Shown here: piece after piece, positions 17,893 through 27,597 of the stretch
How positions within the stretch are numbered: position 1 is the stretch's first letter
How the letters are laid out: every line of letters starts with the position of its first letter
Assembly: GCF_000013345.1 (NCBI RefSeq)
Contig: NC_007777.1
Location: 558,001-622,000 of the forward strand
Reading direction: 5' to 3'
Origin: Frankia casuarinae
GTDB taxonomy: Bacteria; Actinomycetota; Actinomycetes; Frankiales; Frankiaceae
Length of the DNA stretch: 64,000 nt
Notes under the pieces: model-generated
The model's input: only the letters and a program-made list of their open reading frames with translations
Told to the model about the DNA's origin: nothing
Database searches by the model: none
Program-made: the position numbers and the translations under genes

Positions 17893-19422
17893 TCAGGTCG
17901 TGGCCGGTTCGGCCGGCGGGGCCTCCAGGCGCGGGAACACCGGGCTGGGACCCGCGACCCGCGACCCGCCGTCGCCGCACTGCGCGGCGATGCGCGGTGC
18001 CGAGTCAGGCAGGAAGGGCGCGAGGTGCTCCGCCAGCTCCCGGCACGTGGCGACCAGTTCGGCGAGGACTGCGTCGAGGGCGTCGCGCGACGCTCCCTCC
18101 TTGCGCTCCGCCTTCGCGAGCTCCCAGGGCCGGGCAGCCTCCACGTAGCGGTTACCCTCGTCGCCGATCCTCGTGATGACCTCGGCCGCCCGGCGGAAGT
18201 CGAAGGCGGCGAAGGCGTCGTCGATCGTCCGGGGGGTCTCGTCGCGCACTGCCCGCAGCTTGGCGGCCGCGGGATTGTCGAGGGCGAGTGGGGGAATGAG
18301 CCCGTCCCGGTACCGCTTCACCATCGACACGGTCCGGTTGACCAGGTTGCCGATGTTGTTGGCGAGGTCTTCGTTCGCGCGGGTCACGAGCCGTTCGGTC
18401 GTGTAGTCGGTGTCGCCGGCTCGGGCGACGTCGCGCAGCATCCACCACCGCAGCGCGTCGGTGTTGAAGGCGGCGACGATGTCGGCGGGATCCTCGGCGT
18501 TGCCAGCCGACTTGCTGATCTTCATGCTGTCGGCGGTGAGATACTCGTGCACGAAGATGGTGTCGGGCAGGCGCACCCCGGCCGAGAGCAGCATCGCCGG
18601 CCAGTAGACGGCGTGAAAGCGGATGATGCCCTTGCCGATGACGTGCACTCGCCTGTCGGCGTCGTTCCACCAGTACTGGAAGCTGTCGTCGTCGTTGCCG
18701 TACCCGGGGGCGGTGATGTAGTTCCCGAGCGCGTCGAACCACACGTAGATGACCTGCTCGGGGTCGCCGGGGACCGGAATACCCCAGCCGCGGGCCCGGC
18801 TCATGCTCCGCGACGCGCTGAAGTCCTCCAGACCGGCCTCGATGAAGGACAGCACCTCCCGCTTGCGGGCGGCGGGCTCGATGCGCAGCCGGTCGGTGGA
18901 GATGAGCGCGTGGAGCTGGTCCTGATAGCGGCCCAACCGGAAGAACCAGTTGCTCTCCTCCACCAGGTCGGGAACGGTCCCGTGTTCCGGACAGCGGCCG
19001 TCCACCAGCTCGTCGGGCTGGTAGAACAGCTCGCATCCCACGCAATACAGACCGGCGTAGGTCTTGCGGTAGAAGTCCCCGCGGTCGGCGCAGGCCGACC
19101 ACAGCTTCTCGACTCCCGGCCGATGACGGGGGTCCGTGCTCGTCTTGATGAAATCGTCGAACGAGAGGCCCAACGGACCGCGAAGGCCCACGAACCCGGT
19201 GGCGACCCGCTCGACGTACTCGGCGGGTGTAATCCCCTCGGCCTCGGCCGCCTGGACGTTCTTCAGGGCGTTGTCGTCGGTGCCGGTCTGGAACCGGACC
19301 TCGTGGCCGCGCTGACGAAGATGACGTGCGTACGCATCGGTCTCGATCAGTTCGAGAGCGTGACCTACGTGCGGCTTGCCGTTGACGTACGGAATCGCCG
19401 TCGTCACGAAGTAGCGGCCCAT
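17893..19422 (-). CDS. metG: Methionyl-tRNA synthetase
   Basis: Charges tRNA(Met). The 509-residue product has the class I signatures HVGH (18-21) and K301-ISKS, the WSLADF-type family interior replaced here by DIVAAFNTDALRWW, and one zinc knuckle (CVGC ... CPEH). ATG 19422 follows AAGGA; an extension of 12 codons upstream is not conserved. It lacks the C-terminal tRNA-binding domain of longer forms. It converges on copA with 63 bases between. Whether it is the only MetRS of the genome cannot be told. Confidence 0.95.
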   Translation of the reverse strand: MGRYFVTTAIPYVNGKPHVGHALELIETDAYARHLRQRGHEVRFQTGTDDNALKNVQAAEAEGITPAEYVERVATGFVGLRGPLGLSFDDFIKTSTDPRHRPGVEKLWSACADRGDFYRKTYAGLYCVGCELFYQPDELVDGRCPEHGTVPDLVEESNWFFRLGRYQDQLHALISTDRLRIEPAARKREVLSFIEAGLEDFSASRSMSRARGWGIPVPGDPEQVIYVWFDALGNYITAPGYGNDDDSFQYWWNDADRRVHVIGKGIIRFHAVYWPAMLLSAGVRLPDTIFVHEYLTADSMKISKSAGNAEDPADIVAAFNTDALRWWMLRDVARAGDTDYTTERLVTRANEDLANNIGNLVNRTVSMVKRYRDGLIPPLALDNPAAAKLRAVRDETPRTIDDAFAAFDFRRAAEVITRIGDEGNRYVEAARPWELAKAERKEGASRDALDAVLAELVATCRELAEHLAPFLPDSAPRIAAQCGDGGSRVAGPSPVFPRLEAPPAEPATT

Positions 19423-20103
19423 CTGGTGTGAGTCCTTCCGCCCCGGTAGCAGCCTCACCGACGAGGCTCCGTCAGGGCCTCATCGGTCAGTCTGTCAAGA
19501 CGCGCGGAAGAGGCCGGACGGCATGTGCATCATCATCTGGCTGGCCGGCGTCTCGGCCGTGGCATGTGTCCTCGACACAGGGTGAATCCTACGCGACCTC
19601 GCGCCCGGTAGCCTCCCGGGGAGTGTGGCCCGATCCGCATGATTCGGATCATGGTTTCCGACTGAGGTCGCCATAGACGCTGACCACCGCGTTCATGCCC
19701 ATGCGGGCCATCGCGGCCGGCGCTGCCGGCACCCCCCGCCGGTCGGCCAAGCGTCGGCGTCGGTCGGCGCCGGGCTGCTTCCGCCGATCGTGACAACGAT
19801 CGTCGGCGGAGGTACTTCGTAACCGTCGCCGTTCGCCAGACTAATCCGGGTCTCGACAACGATCCGCGGGATGTGGCGTTGATGTACTTTGTCCATCGAA
19901 TTTTGGCTCCCGTCTTCAGGGTTTTCTAAGAATCACAGAAAGGCTTCATGAAAAACACACGAGAATCACATGTGATCTGCCGCCAAATGCTTCCGGCCAT
20001 CTCTGGCGCGAACACGCCGGGCGCAATCCAGCCAGGCGCCGGTGCGTACGGCTAGTCTTCCCATCGCAAGTAGTCGATCGATATTTTTGATGACGGGAGA
20101 ATC
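19423..20103. other. Intergenic region between metG and the secreted protein gene
   Basis: About 680 bases, unusually AT-rich between 19880 and 20000. It includes a possible small minus-strand gene (19693-19896), a 12-base palindrome ATCACATGTGAT (19965-19976) that could be an operator, and a hairpin-like CCGCCGA / TCGGCGG pair near 19780-19810. No tRNA fold was found. Confidence 0.5.
19693..19896 (-). CDS. Possible small protein of unknown function
   Basis: 67 codons from an ATG preceded by GGGAG at about 10 bases. The first half looks protein-like (HIPRIVVETRISLANGDGYEV, then PPTIVVTIGG), the second half is Arg/Pro-rich. The upstream DNA is AT-rich, which fits a promoter. I recognise no family. 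It may be a chance frame. Confidence 0.3.
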   Translation of the reverse strand: MDKVHQRHIPRIVVETRISLANGDGYEVPPPTIVVTIGGSSPAPTDADAWPTGGGCRQRRPRWPAWA

Positions 20104-20472
20104 ATGACAAGATCCCTGAAGAGGAAAGCGGTGGTCGCCTCCCTGTCCGCCGTGTCGGCAGTCTGTGTGACGGTGGGACCGGCGGCTTCAAGCGCCTGGG
20201 CCGACGACCGCGTTCCCGTGCGGAGTGTCAACCATTGGCACGCCACGGACGGCTGGAAGCGGAACGACTGGAACGGCTGGAACAAGGGCGGTCGGGGCAT
20301 CGGGCGGCAGGACCAGGGCCGCGAGGACGAGCGACGCCACGACGACAGCCGCCAGAGCGGCGGTAGCCAGGACCAGTGGCGCCGGGACCATGGTCGTCAG
20401 GGCCGGGACCAGCTACAACGGGACCAGGGCCAACGGGACTGGGGTCGCCAGCCGGGTGGAATAGTTCGATAG
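20104..20472 (+). CDS. Small secreted hydrophilic protein
   Basis: 122 residues. The N-terminus is a classical signal peptide: basic KRK, a hydrophobic core to about residue 30, and the cleavage site AWA before DD. The mature part is low-complexity and rich in Gln, Arg, Asp, Gly and Trp (HDDSRQSGGSQDQWRRD). No Cys or catalytic motif is visible. ATG 20104 follows GGGAG. A hairpin terminator follows the stop. No homologous family is recognised; a cell-wall or surface role is a guess. Confidence 0.7.
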   Translation: MTRSLKRKAVVASLSAVSAVCVTVGPAASSAWADDRVPVRSVNHWHATDGWKRNDWNGWNKGGRGIGRQDQGREDERRHDDSRQSGGSQDQWRRDHGRQGRDQLQRDQGQRDWGRQPGGIVR

Positions 20473-20475
20473 AAA

Positions 20476-20496
20476 GGGCCGACGGGTGATCGGCCC
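20476..20496 (+). terminator. Hairpin terminator after secreted protein gene
   Basis: GGGCCGA (20476-20482), 7-base loop, TCGGCCC (20490-20496), starting 3 bases after the stop codon. No T-run follows. Confidence 0.7.
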
Positions 20497-21061
20497 GGCG
20501 CCTTTCCGCCGGCCGGTCGTGCGGGTGCCGGGACTAGCGGTAGCCGACACCCGCATCCGTCAGCTTTCTGTTGACGTCGGAGGGCGTGCCCCCGGTCGCC
20601 AGCCGGGTACGGGCTGGCCTCCCTCAGGCGTTCAGCCAGTTACGCCGGTCTCGTGGCGCGGGACGTCGGTCCGCCGGCGTCGGGCACCGCCGTGGGGCCG
20701 TTTCCGCCCGTGTCCGCCGGGCCGGTCTGCGGCGGCCCGTCCCCGGTCTGCGCTGGCCCGTCGTGCGAGTCGGCGGAGGCGGGACGGATCGACCACGGCA
20801 CCTCACAGAACAGGCGGGGGAATTCGGCAAATAAACGCTAACCGCACTATCCGATTCTGCCAAGCGCGTGCATTCTGCCGACCACTCCCGCTCGTGACCA
20901 TGATTAGATAGGATGCCAGTAATGGCATGACTCTTGGCCTACTCTTGGCCTACCCGGGTACGTGCCAGATGCTCGCTGAGCTGCACCGATGCGCCGCCTC
21001 AGACGTACCCAATTAGCGGGTACGCCGTTGGGGGTCCGTTGGGGTGGTCGGGTACGCGTAT
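20497..21061. other. Intergenic region left of the transposon
   Basis: No supported gene in about 560 bases. It has a TCTTGGCCTAC direct repeat (about 20931-20952), a GTACCC/GGGTAC hairpin (21005-21023), and lower GC near 20820-20940. It may contain debris of earlier insertions. Confidence 0.5.
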
Positions 21062-21066
21062 GACGG

Positions 21067-21152
21067 TCTAGGGATCTGTAGGGATCGCGGACAGATGGCC
21101 ACTCACCGTGATGGTTGGCCAGTAGATGGCCGCTGGCCGTGGTAGTTGGCCA
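21067..21152. repeat. Left transposon end with transposase-site repeats
   Basis: Two tandem 10-base termini TCTAGGGATC and TGTAGGGATC (21067-21086) are followed by (A/T)TGGCCA sites at about 21095, 21115 and 21146. The same motif recurs inverted at the right end (28795, 28830, 28861), spaced 31-35 bases. Confidence 0.75.
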
Positions 21153-21306
21153 ATCTGCGGGAGACGTCGGGTGATGCCGGTCCGGAGCGATTCTGCCGCC
21201 GTCGCGGGTGCGGAAGGTCGGCGCGAGATCGTCGGCTCTCCGGCTGAATGGTTCGCGGGGTGCCAGCCTCGGATAATCGTCATTTCGATCTGTAGGAACT
21301 CGCTGA

Positions 21307-22176
21307 TTGCCGTGTTCTCTGGGGCCGCGGGTGTGGTCCGAGGTGTGCCCTGCGATGCATTGCGGCGGTTCCGGCCTCCTGGCGCCCTACCTTTCGGACA
21401 TCGACGGTGAACTGGTCGCGCAGAAGCGGGCTTCGGGTTCGGCCTGCGCGGACGGGGAGGACCTGCCTGAGCCGGTCGTGTTGTTGCGCACGGCGGAGGG
21501 TGAGGTCGAACGCCCGATACGGAACGTTACGGCAGCGCAGGTGATGGCGGCTGTGCCGTGGCGGACGGTCCGAAGCGTGCGAGGGCAGCCGCATTTTCCG
21601 GGTTGGTACTGGTCTGCGACGACGGGCGGTCATGTCGTCTACGAGAGCCGGTTGGAGTTGGCGCGGCTGCCGGTCGCGGACTTCGACACGCAGGTGGTCG
21701 GGATCGCGGCGCAACCGTTCCTGCTGCGGGCGACGGTCGGTGGCCGGGTCCGCCGGCACGTGCCGGACCTCCTGCTGGTGCATGCGGATGGGGCGGCGCG
21801 GCTGGTGAACGTGAAGCCGGTGTCTCGGCTGGAGGACCCGGTGGTCGCCGAGGCGCTGCGGTGGCCGGGCGTCGTGGCGCGGTCGCACGGCTGGGCGTAT
21901 GAGATCTGGAGCGGCACCGAGGCGGTCTATCTCGCGAACCTGCGGTTTCTGGCCGGCTATCGCCGGCCGGGTCTGCTGCCCGACGGGTTGACGGATGCCG
22001 TCGTCGCGGCGTTCCGGCCCGGTGACACGATCGGTTCGCTTGTCGGTCGCGCGACGCGGGAAAGCCCGGCGGGGCAGGTCAAGGCCGCAGCGCTGACGCT
22101 GCTGTGGCAGCGAAGGCTGTCGACGGACCTGCACCGTCGGCTGGGCGACGACAGCACGCTGGAGACGGCGCTGTGA
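21307..22176 (+). CDS. tnsA: TnsA-like transposase endonuclease subunit
   Basis: In Tn7-type elements TnsA nicks the 5' ends so that, with TnsB, the element is excised cleanly. The PD-(D/E)xK nuclease core is visible: E113 and E117 in YESRLE, D154 in VPDLL, and K170 in LVNVKP. The C-terminal part is helical and should contact TnsB or TnsC. The earliest start is TTG 21307; GTG 21331 or ATG 21355 (with GAGG upstream) may be the real start, as the first residues show no similarity. The stop overlaps the tnsB start. The gene looks intact. Confidence 0.85.
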   Translation: MPCSLGPRVWSEVCPAMHCGGSGLLAPYLSDIDGELVAQKRASGSACADGEDLPEPVVLLRTAEGEVERPIRNVTAAQVMAAVPWRTVRSVRGQPHFPGWYWSATTGGHVVYESRLELARLPVADFDTQVVGIAAQPFLLRATVGGRVRRHVPDLLLVHADGAARLVNVKPVSRLEDPVVAEALRWPGVVARSHGWAYEIWSGTEAVYLANLRFLAGYRRPGLLPDGLTDAVVAAFRPGDTIGSLVGRATRESPAGQVKAAALTLLWQRRLSTDLHRRLGDDSTLETAL

Positions 22177-24106
22177 TGGCGCAGGCGCGGGTGGACGTGG
22201 CGGTCGGTAGCCGGCTGGCGCACGACGGCCGGTGGTGGACGGTGACCGAGCTGACGGCGGGCTCGGTGCTGCTCACCGACGTCGGTGGCGGGGTCCGGCA
22301 GGTCGGGCTGGCTCATCTGCTGGCGCATCCCAGCACCCGGCTGCTCACCGACGTCCCGGTCGACGCGGTGGCGGGCGTGGGCGCGGATCTGGCGGGCTTG
22401 AACGCGGCTGGCCGTGAGGCGCTGGCCGATCGGGTCGGGCACGTGCAGGAGGTCCGCACGGGGTTCCGGCGGGGCTGGTCGACGAGCGGTGGCGGCGGCG
22501 ACAGACAGCGCTGAGCGTGGTGGATGGCCGCTGGGTGGATACGGCGCGGGGCGTGCTCGCCGAGTTCAGCCACGCGAGCACGCCGACTCAGGACTTGGTT
22601 CTCGCGGCGATCGAGGCTCGGCTTGAGCAGGAGCACGGCCCGGGGGTGGTGCGCCTGCCGGGTCGGACCCGGGCGCGGGCCCTGCTGCGGGAGCTGAGCC
22701 GCGGCACCAGCGCGTTCGGTGGAGCCAAGGGCCGGCGGGAGATCGCGGGCCGCCCGGTGGCGCCTTACGGGAAGCTGCGGGCGCACCGGCCGGGTGAGTA
22801 CCTGCTGGTGGACACGACCAGGTTGGACGTGTTCGCGATGGAGCGGGTGACGCTGCGCTGGGTGCAGGCGGAGCTGACGGTCGCGATGGACCGCTACGAC
22901 CGGTGCATCACCGGGCTGCGGCTGACCCCGGTGTCGACGAAGGCGGTCGACGCCGCGGCGGTGCTGTTCGAGTCGATCCGTCCGTTGCCGGAGCCGGCGG
23001 CGGGCTGGGTGGATGTCCGCCCGCCCTATCACGGTGTTCCTGGGCGGGTGGTGGTCGATGTCGAGCGGCTCGTCGACGCCGGCGGCGTCCCGCTGTTGCC
23101 GTCGGTGGCGGCGGAGACCCTGGTGGTCGATCATGGCCGGATCTATCTGTCGGAGCATCTGCTGTCGGTCTGCCAGCGGCTGGGGATCTCGGTGCAGCCG
23201 GCGCGGGTCGCCCAGGCCACCGACAAGGCAGCGGTCGAACGCTTTTTCCGCACGCTGCGCGAGCAGCTACTCGTCGCGCTTCCCGGCTACAAGGGCCCGG
23301 ACGTCCACCACCGGGGCGCCGATGTCGAGGAGCAGGCGTTCTACTTCCTCGACGAGCTCGAAGAACTCATCCGCCAGTGGGTCGCGGACTGCTACCACCG
23401 TCAGCCCCATGGCGGCCTCGTGGTCCCGGAGGTGCCGGGGCTGGCGGTGTCGCCGTTGGAGATGTTCGCCCACGGGGTGGCGCGGGCCGGTCATCTCCAG
23501 GTGCCCGCGCGGGCGGACCTGGTCTTCGACTTCCTGGCGGTCGAATGGCGCACGATCCAGCACTACGGGGTGGAGATCGGCGGGCTGCGCTACGACGGGC
23601 CCGCCCTGTCGCCCTACCGCAACCGGACCAGCCCGCACACTGGCGTCCACGCGGGCAAGTGGCCGATCCGCGTCGACGCCGATGACGTCAGCCGGGTCTA
23701 CTTCCAGGACCCGGCCGACCAACGCTGGCATGTGCTGCGCTGGGAGCACGCCGACGCCCTGGGCGGCCCGTTCAGCGCGGACGCGCTGGCCTACGCCCGC
23801 CAGCTCGCCACCGCGACCGACCGGTTCCCCGACACCCGCCGAGCACTGGCCCGGCTGTTGGAACGCTGGGACGCGGGCCTGGCCGGCAACCGGGCCGAGC
23901 GGCGCATGGCGGTGCGTCTGTCCGAACGGCGGCTGCGTCTCGTCGGCGACACGGCCGTCCCGGACGAACCCGCCCCGGCGGTCGCCTCGCCCGACCAGGA
24001 CCGTTCGGCCGAGGAGACGGCGGGCGATGACGACCGCGACGACGAGCTTGGCGCCCCGTTCCCTGGCGAAGACGACTTCTACGCCGACGCGATGGAGATC
24101 GTGTGA
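22173..24106 (+). pseudogene. tnsB: TnsB/TniA-type DDE transposase, internally deleted
   Basis: The 3' part (22517-24106, 529 codons) holds the complete catalytic core: D99 in LLVDTTR, D205 in VVDHGRIY and E241 in DKAAVERFFRTL, followed by a Mu-like beta-barrel and a tail ending in an acidic segment. The 5' part (22173-22514) encodes the normal N-terminus (VGSRLAHDGRWWTV ... RVGHVQEVRTGF) and then hits a stop. Read in the frame of the 3' part, the DNA just upstream encodes HGVPAGLVDERWRRR, the end of the usual helix-turn-helix. So roughly 45 codons of DNA-binding domain are missing and the frame is shifted. The protein is probably non-functional as a full transposase. Confidence 0.85.
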
Positions 24107-25236
24107 CCGCACCGCCGGACGGCGGCGAACGCGCCTACAGCCTGTCGACGAAACAGGGATGGACGACGTTCGTGACCGCCCCGGACCGGCCACGCCCCGA
24201 AGCGTTGGACCGCGCCGGCCTGGCGGCGCTGTCGGCGACGGCGCGGGCGGACTACGACGAGCAGCGCACGGTCTGGCACGCCAACCTCGGCCCGATCCGC
24301 ACCCCGCAGATGCGGGCTGTCCACGACGACCTCGATGACATCGTCGAGGCCAACCGGCAGGACGGCGACAAGGTCAAAGGCGCCGCGGTCATCGACGCGT
24401 TCCCCGGGCTGGGGAAGTCCACGGTCGCGCAGACGTTCGCCCGCGGCTTCCACCAGCGCCAGCTGGCCCGCTACGGGCCGACGACCACCGGCGGCCATGA
24501 GCGGGTCCCGGTCGCGCACGTCTGCCTGACCTCGTCGACGACGAAACGCACGTTCAACACGATGCTCTGCCGGTTCTTCCACCTGCCCGGCTCGGAGCGG
24601 GGCAACGCCGAGCACCTCGGCCACAAGGCCGCCGATGCGGTCCTGGCCTGCGACACCCGGCTGATCGTGATCGATGACGTCCACTTCCTCGACCCGCGGC
24701 GCGCCGACGGCCGCGATGTGGCGAACCATTTCAAATATTTGGCGAACACCTTCCCGGTCACGTTCCTCTACGTCGGTGTCGGGATCATCCGCCGCGGCCT
24801 GCTCGCCGAGGGACTCGGCCCGTCCGAGGAGGAGCTCGCGCAGAACGGCCGCCGGTGGACGACGCTGTCCGTCGACCCGTTCGAGATCGAGACCGAGCCG
24901 GGCCGGCGCACCTGGCGGCGGCTGCTCCTGGCGATCGAGAAGAACCTGATCCTCGCCGAGGGCCATCCGGGGATGGTCGCCGACGAGCTGTCGGACTACC
25001 TGTTCGCCCGCAGCACCGGCCACTTCGCCTCGCTGATGACCCTGATCGTCCGCGGCTGCCGCCGCGCGGTCCGCACCGGCCAGGAACGGCTCACTCCCGC
25101 CTTGCTCGACCAGGTCCGCAACGACGCCGCCGAAGCCGCCCGCCAGGAACTGCACGCCGCCTTCACCCACCGCCGGCTGACCAGCCGACCCGCCAGCACC
25201 CCACGCGCCGAGCCGGCGCTGCCGGCGGCGGGATAA
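24103..25236 (+). CDS. tnsC: TnsC/TniB-like AAA+ ATPase
   Basis: The transposition regulator that links target selection to the transposase. Of its 377 residues, the Walker A motif is G102-LGKST, Walker B is LIVIDD (D191-D192), and a sensor-like segment follows in FLYVGVG. The GTG start overlaps the tnsB stop by 4 bases, showing they were co-translated. The gene has no visible lesion. Close relatives occur in actinobacterial Tn7-like elements and also resemble TniB of Tn5053. Confidence 0.88.
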   Translation: MTAPPDGGERAYSLSTKQGWTTFVTAPDRPRPEALDRAGLAALSATARADYDEQRTVWHANLGPIRTPQMRAVHDDLDDIVEANRQDGDKVKGAAVIDAFPGLGKSTVAQTFARGFHQRQLARYGPTTTGGHERVPVAHVCLTSSTTKRTFNTMLCRFFHLPGSERGNAEHLGHKAADAVLACDTRLIVIDDVHFLDPRRADGRDVANHFKYLANTFPVTFLYVGVGIIRRGLLAEGLGPSEEELAQNGRRWTTLSVDPFEIETEPGRRTWRRLLLAIEKNLILAEGHPGMVADELSDYLFARSTGHFASLMTLIVRGCRRAVRTGQERLTPALLDQVRNDAAEAARQELHAAFTHRRLTSRPASTPRAEPALPAAG

Positions 25237-25240
25237 GCCG

Positions 25241-26800
25241 GTGGTCGACAGCATCCCGATCCGGCTGGCCCCGCTGCCCGGTGAGGACCTCGACAGCTAC
25301 CTGCACGCCTACGCCCGCCTGCTGCACGCCGAGGTCTCCGACATCCTCACCCTCGCGGGCCTGGCAGGTCAGCCGAGCACCGAGAAGCTCGGCCACCGGC
25401 CCTGGACCTACCGGCTCGACCCCGTCGAACGCGCCGCGCTCGCCACCGTCACTGGCCTTCGGCCACAGACTCTCACCGCGATGACCCTCGCCCGCTACGA
25501 CGACACCGGCCTACTGAGCGGTATCCGGCCGACCGGACGGCCCCGGCCGCCCCGCTGGTGGAACCAGCTCAAAGGATCACGGTTCTGCCCCCGGTGCCTC
25601 GCCGGCAACGGCGGACGGTGGATGCTGGCCTGGCGGCTGCCCTGGACCTTCGCCTGCACCCGTCATCATCTTCTGCTCGTCGACACCTGCCTCGCCTGCG
25701 GCCGGGCTCACCGCCCCGCCCTTGACCAGCCGCCCCGCGGCCCCGGGACGGTGCGACACGACCGGCCTGCCGCTCCCGTCACACCCGCGCGGACGCCAGC
25801 CGCCCGCCTGCACGGCCCCACCCGCCGACACCGACGCGGTCGCGCTGCGTCCCGATGGTCCGATCGTCACCGCGCAACGTCACGTAGACAATCTGCTCGC
25901 CGAGCTCGGCCGCAGCCATCCTGGCACCGTCGCCCGGCCGGCGGGTGTCGCGCAGCGCCTCGACGACCTGCACGCCGTCGCCTTCGACACCCACGGCGCC
26001 CCCATCGATTACGCCCGCCGCCGGCGATGGCGACGCCTGCGCCAGCCTGACTTCGACGAGACCGCCTGGCGCGATCGCTTATCTGCACGACCGCGCCGCA
26101 CACATCCTGCGCCGCGGCAGGATCGACGAACCTGTCACCTGGGAACCGCCCTTCGACTGGATCACCGGCATCACCTGGCCCGGCCTCGACCCCACCCGCG
26201 TGCACCGCCGGGAACTCTGGGCCCACCGACCCCGCCCCCATCGAACCGCCCCACACTGTCCAGCCCCCGACCATCACGGAGCCCACCCAGCTGTCCGGGC
26301 GCGCGATCCTCGCCGCGGTCGATCCCGCCTGGCTACGCGAGCAATACGAAGTCAAGCGACGACACTTCGCCGACATCGCCGCCGAGCTCGGCATCCATGG
26401 CACCGACGTCAGCGCCCGAGCACGCGCCCTCGGCATCCCCACCCGCCGCGGCACCGCCGCCCACACCCACCCCCTGGCCCCGCACGGAGGACCCGACGCG
26501 TTCACCCCGCTGACCTGGACCGTCCTCGACGGCCGAGGCGCCGAACAGCGTGTCCGCAGACTGCTCGCCACCCCCGGCCACGCCCACCTCCGCGACGCCG
26601 CCCGCGCCCTCGGCATCCGCACCGACGCCCTCAGACGGCAGATCCACCACCTTGAACACACCGTCGGCGCCGCACTGCTGCACACCGACGATCAAGAACA
26701 CCTCATGCTCACCCCGCACGGCGAACACCTCGCCCACACCCTCCTGCCCATCCTTGATCTCCTCGACCGCACTCGGAATCCGGGGAGGACACCCTCCTGA
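25241..26800 (+). pseudogene. tniQ: TniQ-family target selector with three frameshifts
   Basis: The N-terminal TniQ domain is clear: IRLAPLPGEDLDSYLHAY, then a zinc ribbon with CPRC (116-119), C139 and CLAC (150-153). The coding frame then changes near 25740 (to a frame reading RCDTTGLPLPSH ... NLLAELGRSHPGTVA), near 26074 (AYLHDRAAHILRRGRI ... GITWPGLDPTRVHRREL) and near 26225, returning to the first frame for a C-terminal part with two helix-turn-helix-like segments (ADIAAELGIHGTDVSARA and ALGIRTDALRRQIHHLE). The stop is 26798-26800. Restored length would be about 520 residues. Three separate +1-type shifts indicate decay or, less likely, sequencing error. Confidence 0.75.
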
Positions 26801-26983
26801 CCCACTCCGTCATGACTGTTCCTGGGGCGCGACGCCACGGGCATTCGTGATGAACCGGGTTAACGTCCGACGTCGTCGAGGAGGAACTCGCCGCCCCGGC
26901 CGAGGGCCGGTTCCGCATCGAACCGCTGATGTTCCACCTCGCCGCATCCCGTCCTCAGACAGGCCACGACGGTCGCAGCAGTG
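26801..26983. other. Spacer between tniQ and cargo
   Basis: Short region with an open frame reading TSDVVEEELAAPAEGRFRIEP near 26870-26930, which may be a remnant of another gene. No complete gene is supported. Confidence 0.35.
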
Positions 26984-27508
26984 TCAGCCGTCGAACACTG
27001 ACCAGCAGATGTCGTTGCGCAGTCGCTGATCGTCCAGAACCAGTTCGCGAATCGCGTCCGGGAGCTGTTCTCGCTGCCAACGGCACTCAAGCCGTGCGGC
27101 GGCCTCAGCTTCGCCCGCGGGCGCCGCCGCCCGCGCGGCCTTGATCGCGTAGGCCGCGGCACCGAGTTCGTGTGCGGCGACATGGGCGACCACCCCGGCC
27201 TGACCGGCGGCGAACGCCGCGTGACGAGCCGCTCCGCTCATCACCCTGGCGGCGGCCATGGCATGGCCGCCTGCCGAGCGGGACTGGGACATCGTGATCT
27301 CGCCTCGCGACCAGGCTCGAATCTGCTCGATCGCATGGCGGGGCCGGGGGTCCGACGGCTGCACCGACTCGAAGAGGTACAGAACGTGTTCTGCGCAGGC
27401 TGCCGCCCACACGGCCAGGAGCTGATGATCGGAGTCCGTGAGCGTGCCCCCACGGCGAACCGTGATGAACCGGGGGTCCCGCTCCTTGGGGAGGATCACG
27501 GGTTCCAC
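26984..27508 (-). CDS. Imm-5-like putative immunity protein
   Basis: The product (174 residues from GTG 27508) starts ILPKERDPRFITVRRGGTLTDSD and continues with HQLLAVWAAACAEHVLYLFE, an Ala-rich helical body (MAAARVMSGAARHAAFAAGQAG) and RWQREQLPDAIREL at the C-terminus. This is the layout of the Imm-5-like family of predicted immunity proteins of polymorphic toxin systems. No partner toxin is next to it. It is cargo of the Tn7-like element, transcribed toward tniQ. GTG 27499 is an alternative start. The family assignment is from pattern recognition; its activity is not known. Confidence 0.65.
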   Translation of the reverse strand: MEPVILPKERDPRFITVRRGGTLTDSDHQLLAVWAAACAEHVLYLFESVQPSDPRPRHAIEQIRAWSRGEITMSQSRSAGGHAMAAARVMSGAARHAAFAAGQAGVVAHVAAHELGAAAYAIKAARAAAPAGEAEAAARLECRWQREQLPDAIRELVLDDQRLRNDICWSVFDG

Positions 27509-27597
27509 CGTACGGCCACGCAGACATCGCAGGTCTGCCCGCAGACAGCGACGAACCGGCGGGCCCGATGGGACGATGGGTTCGAAGGAGGGGCAGC

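Noticed and set aside
18025-19431. 468-codon plus-strand frame over metG
   Set aside because: It is antisense to a complete methionyl-tRNA synthetase with all signature motifs.
19423-21061. tRNA gene as the attachment site of the island
   Set aside because: I found no cloverleaf or CCA-adjacent tRNA 3' end on either side; the element uses a GACGG site instead.
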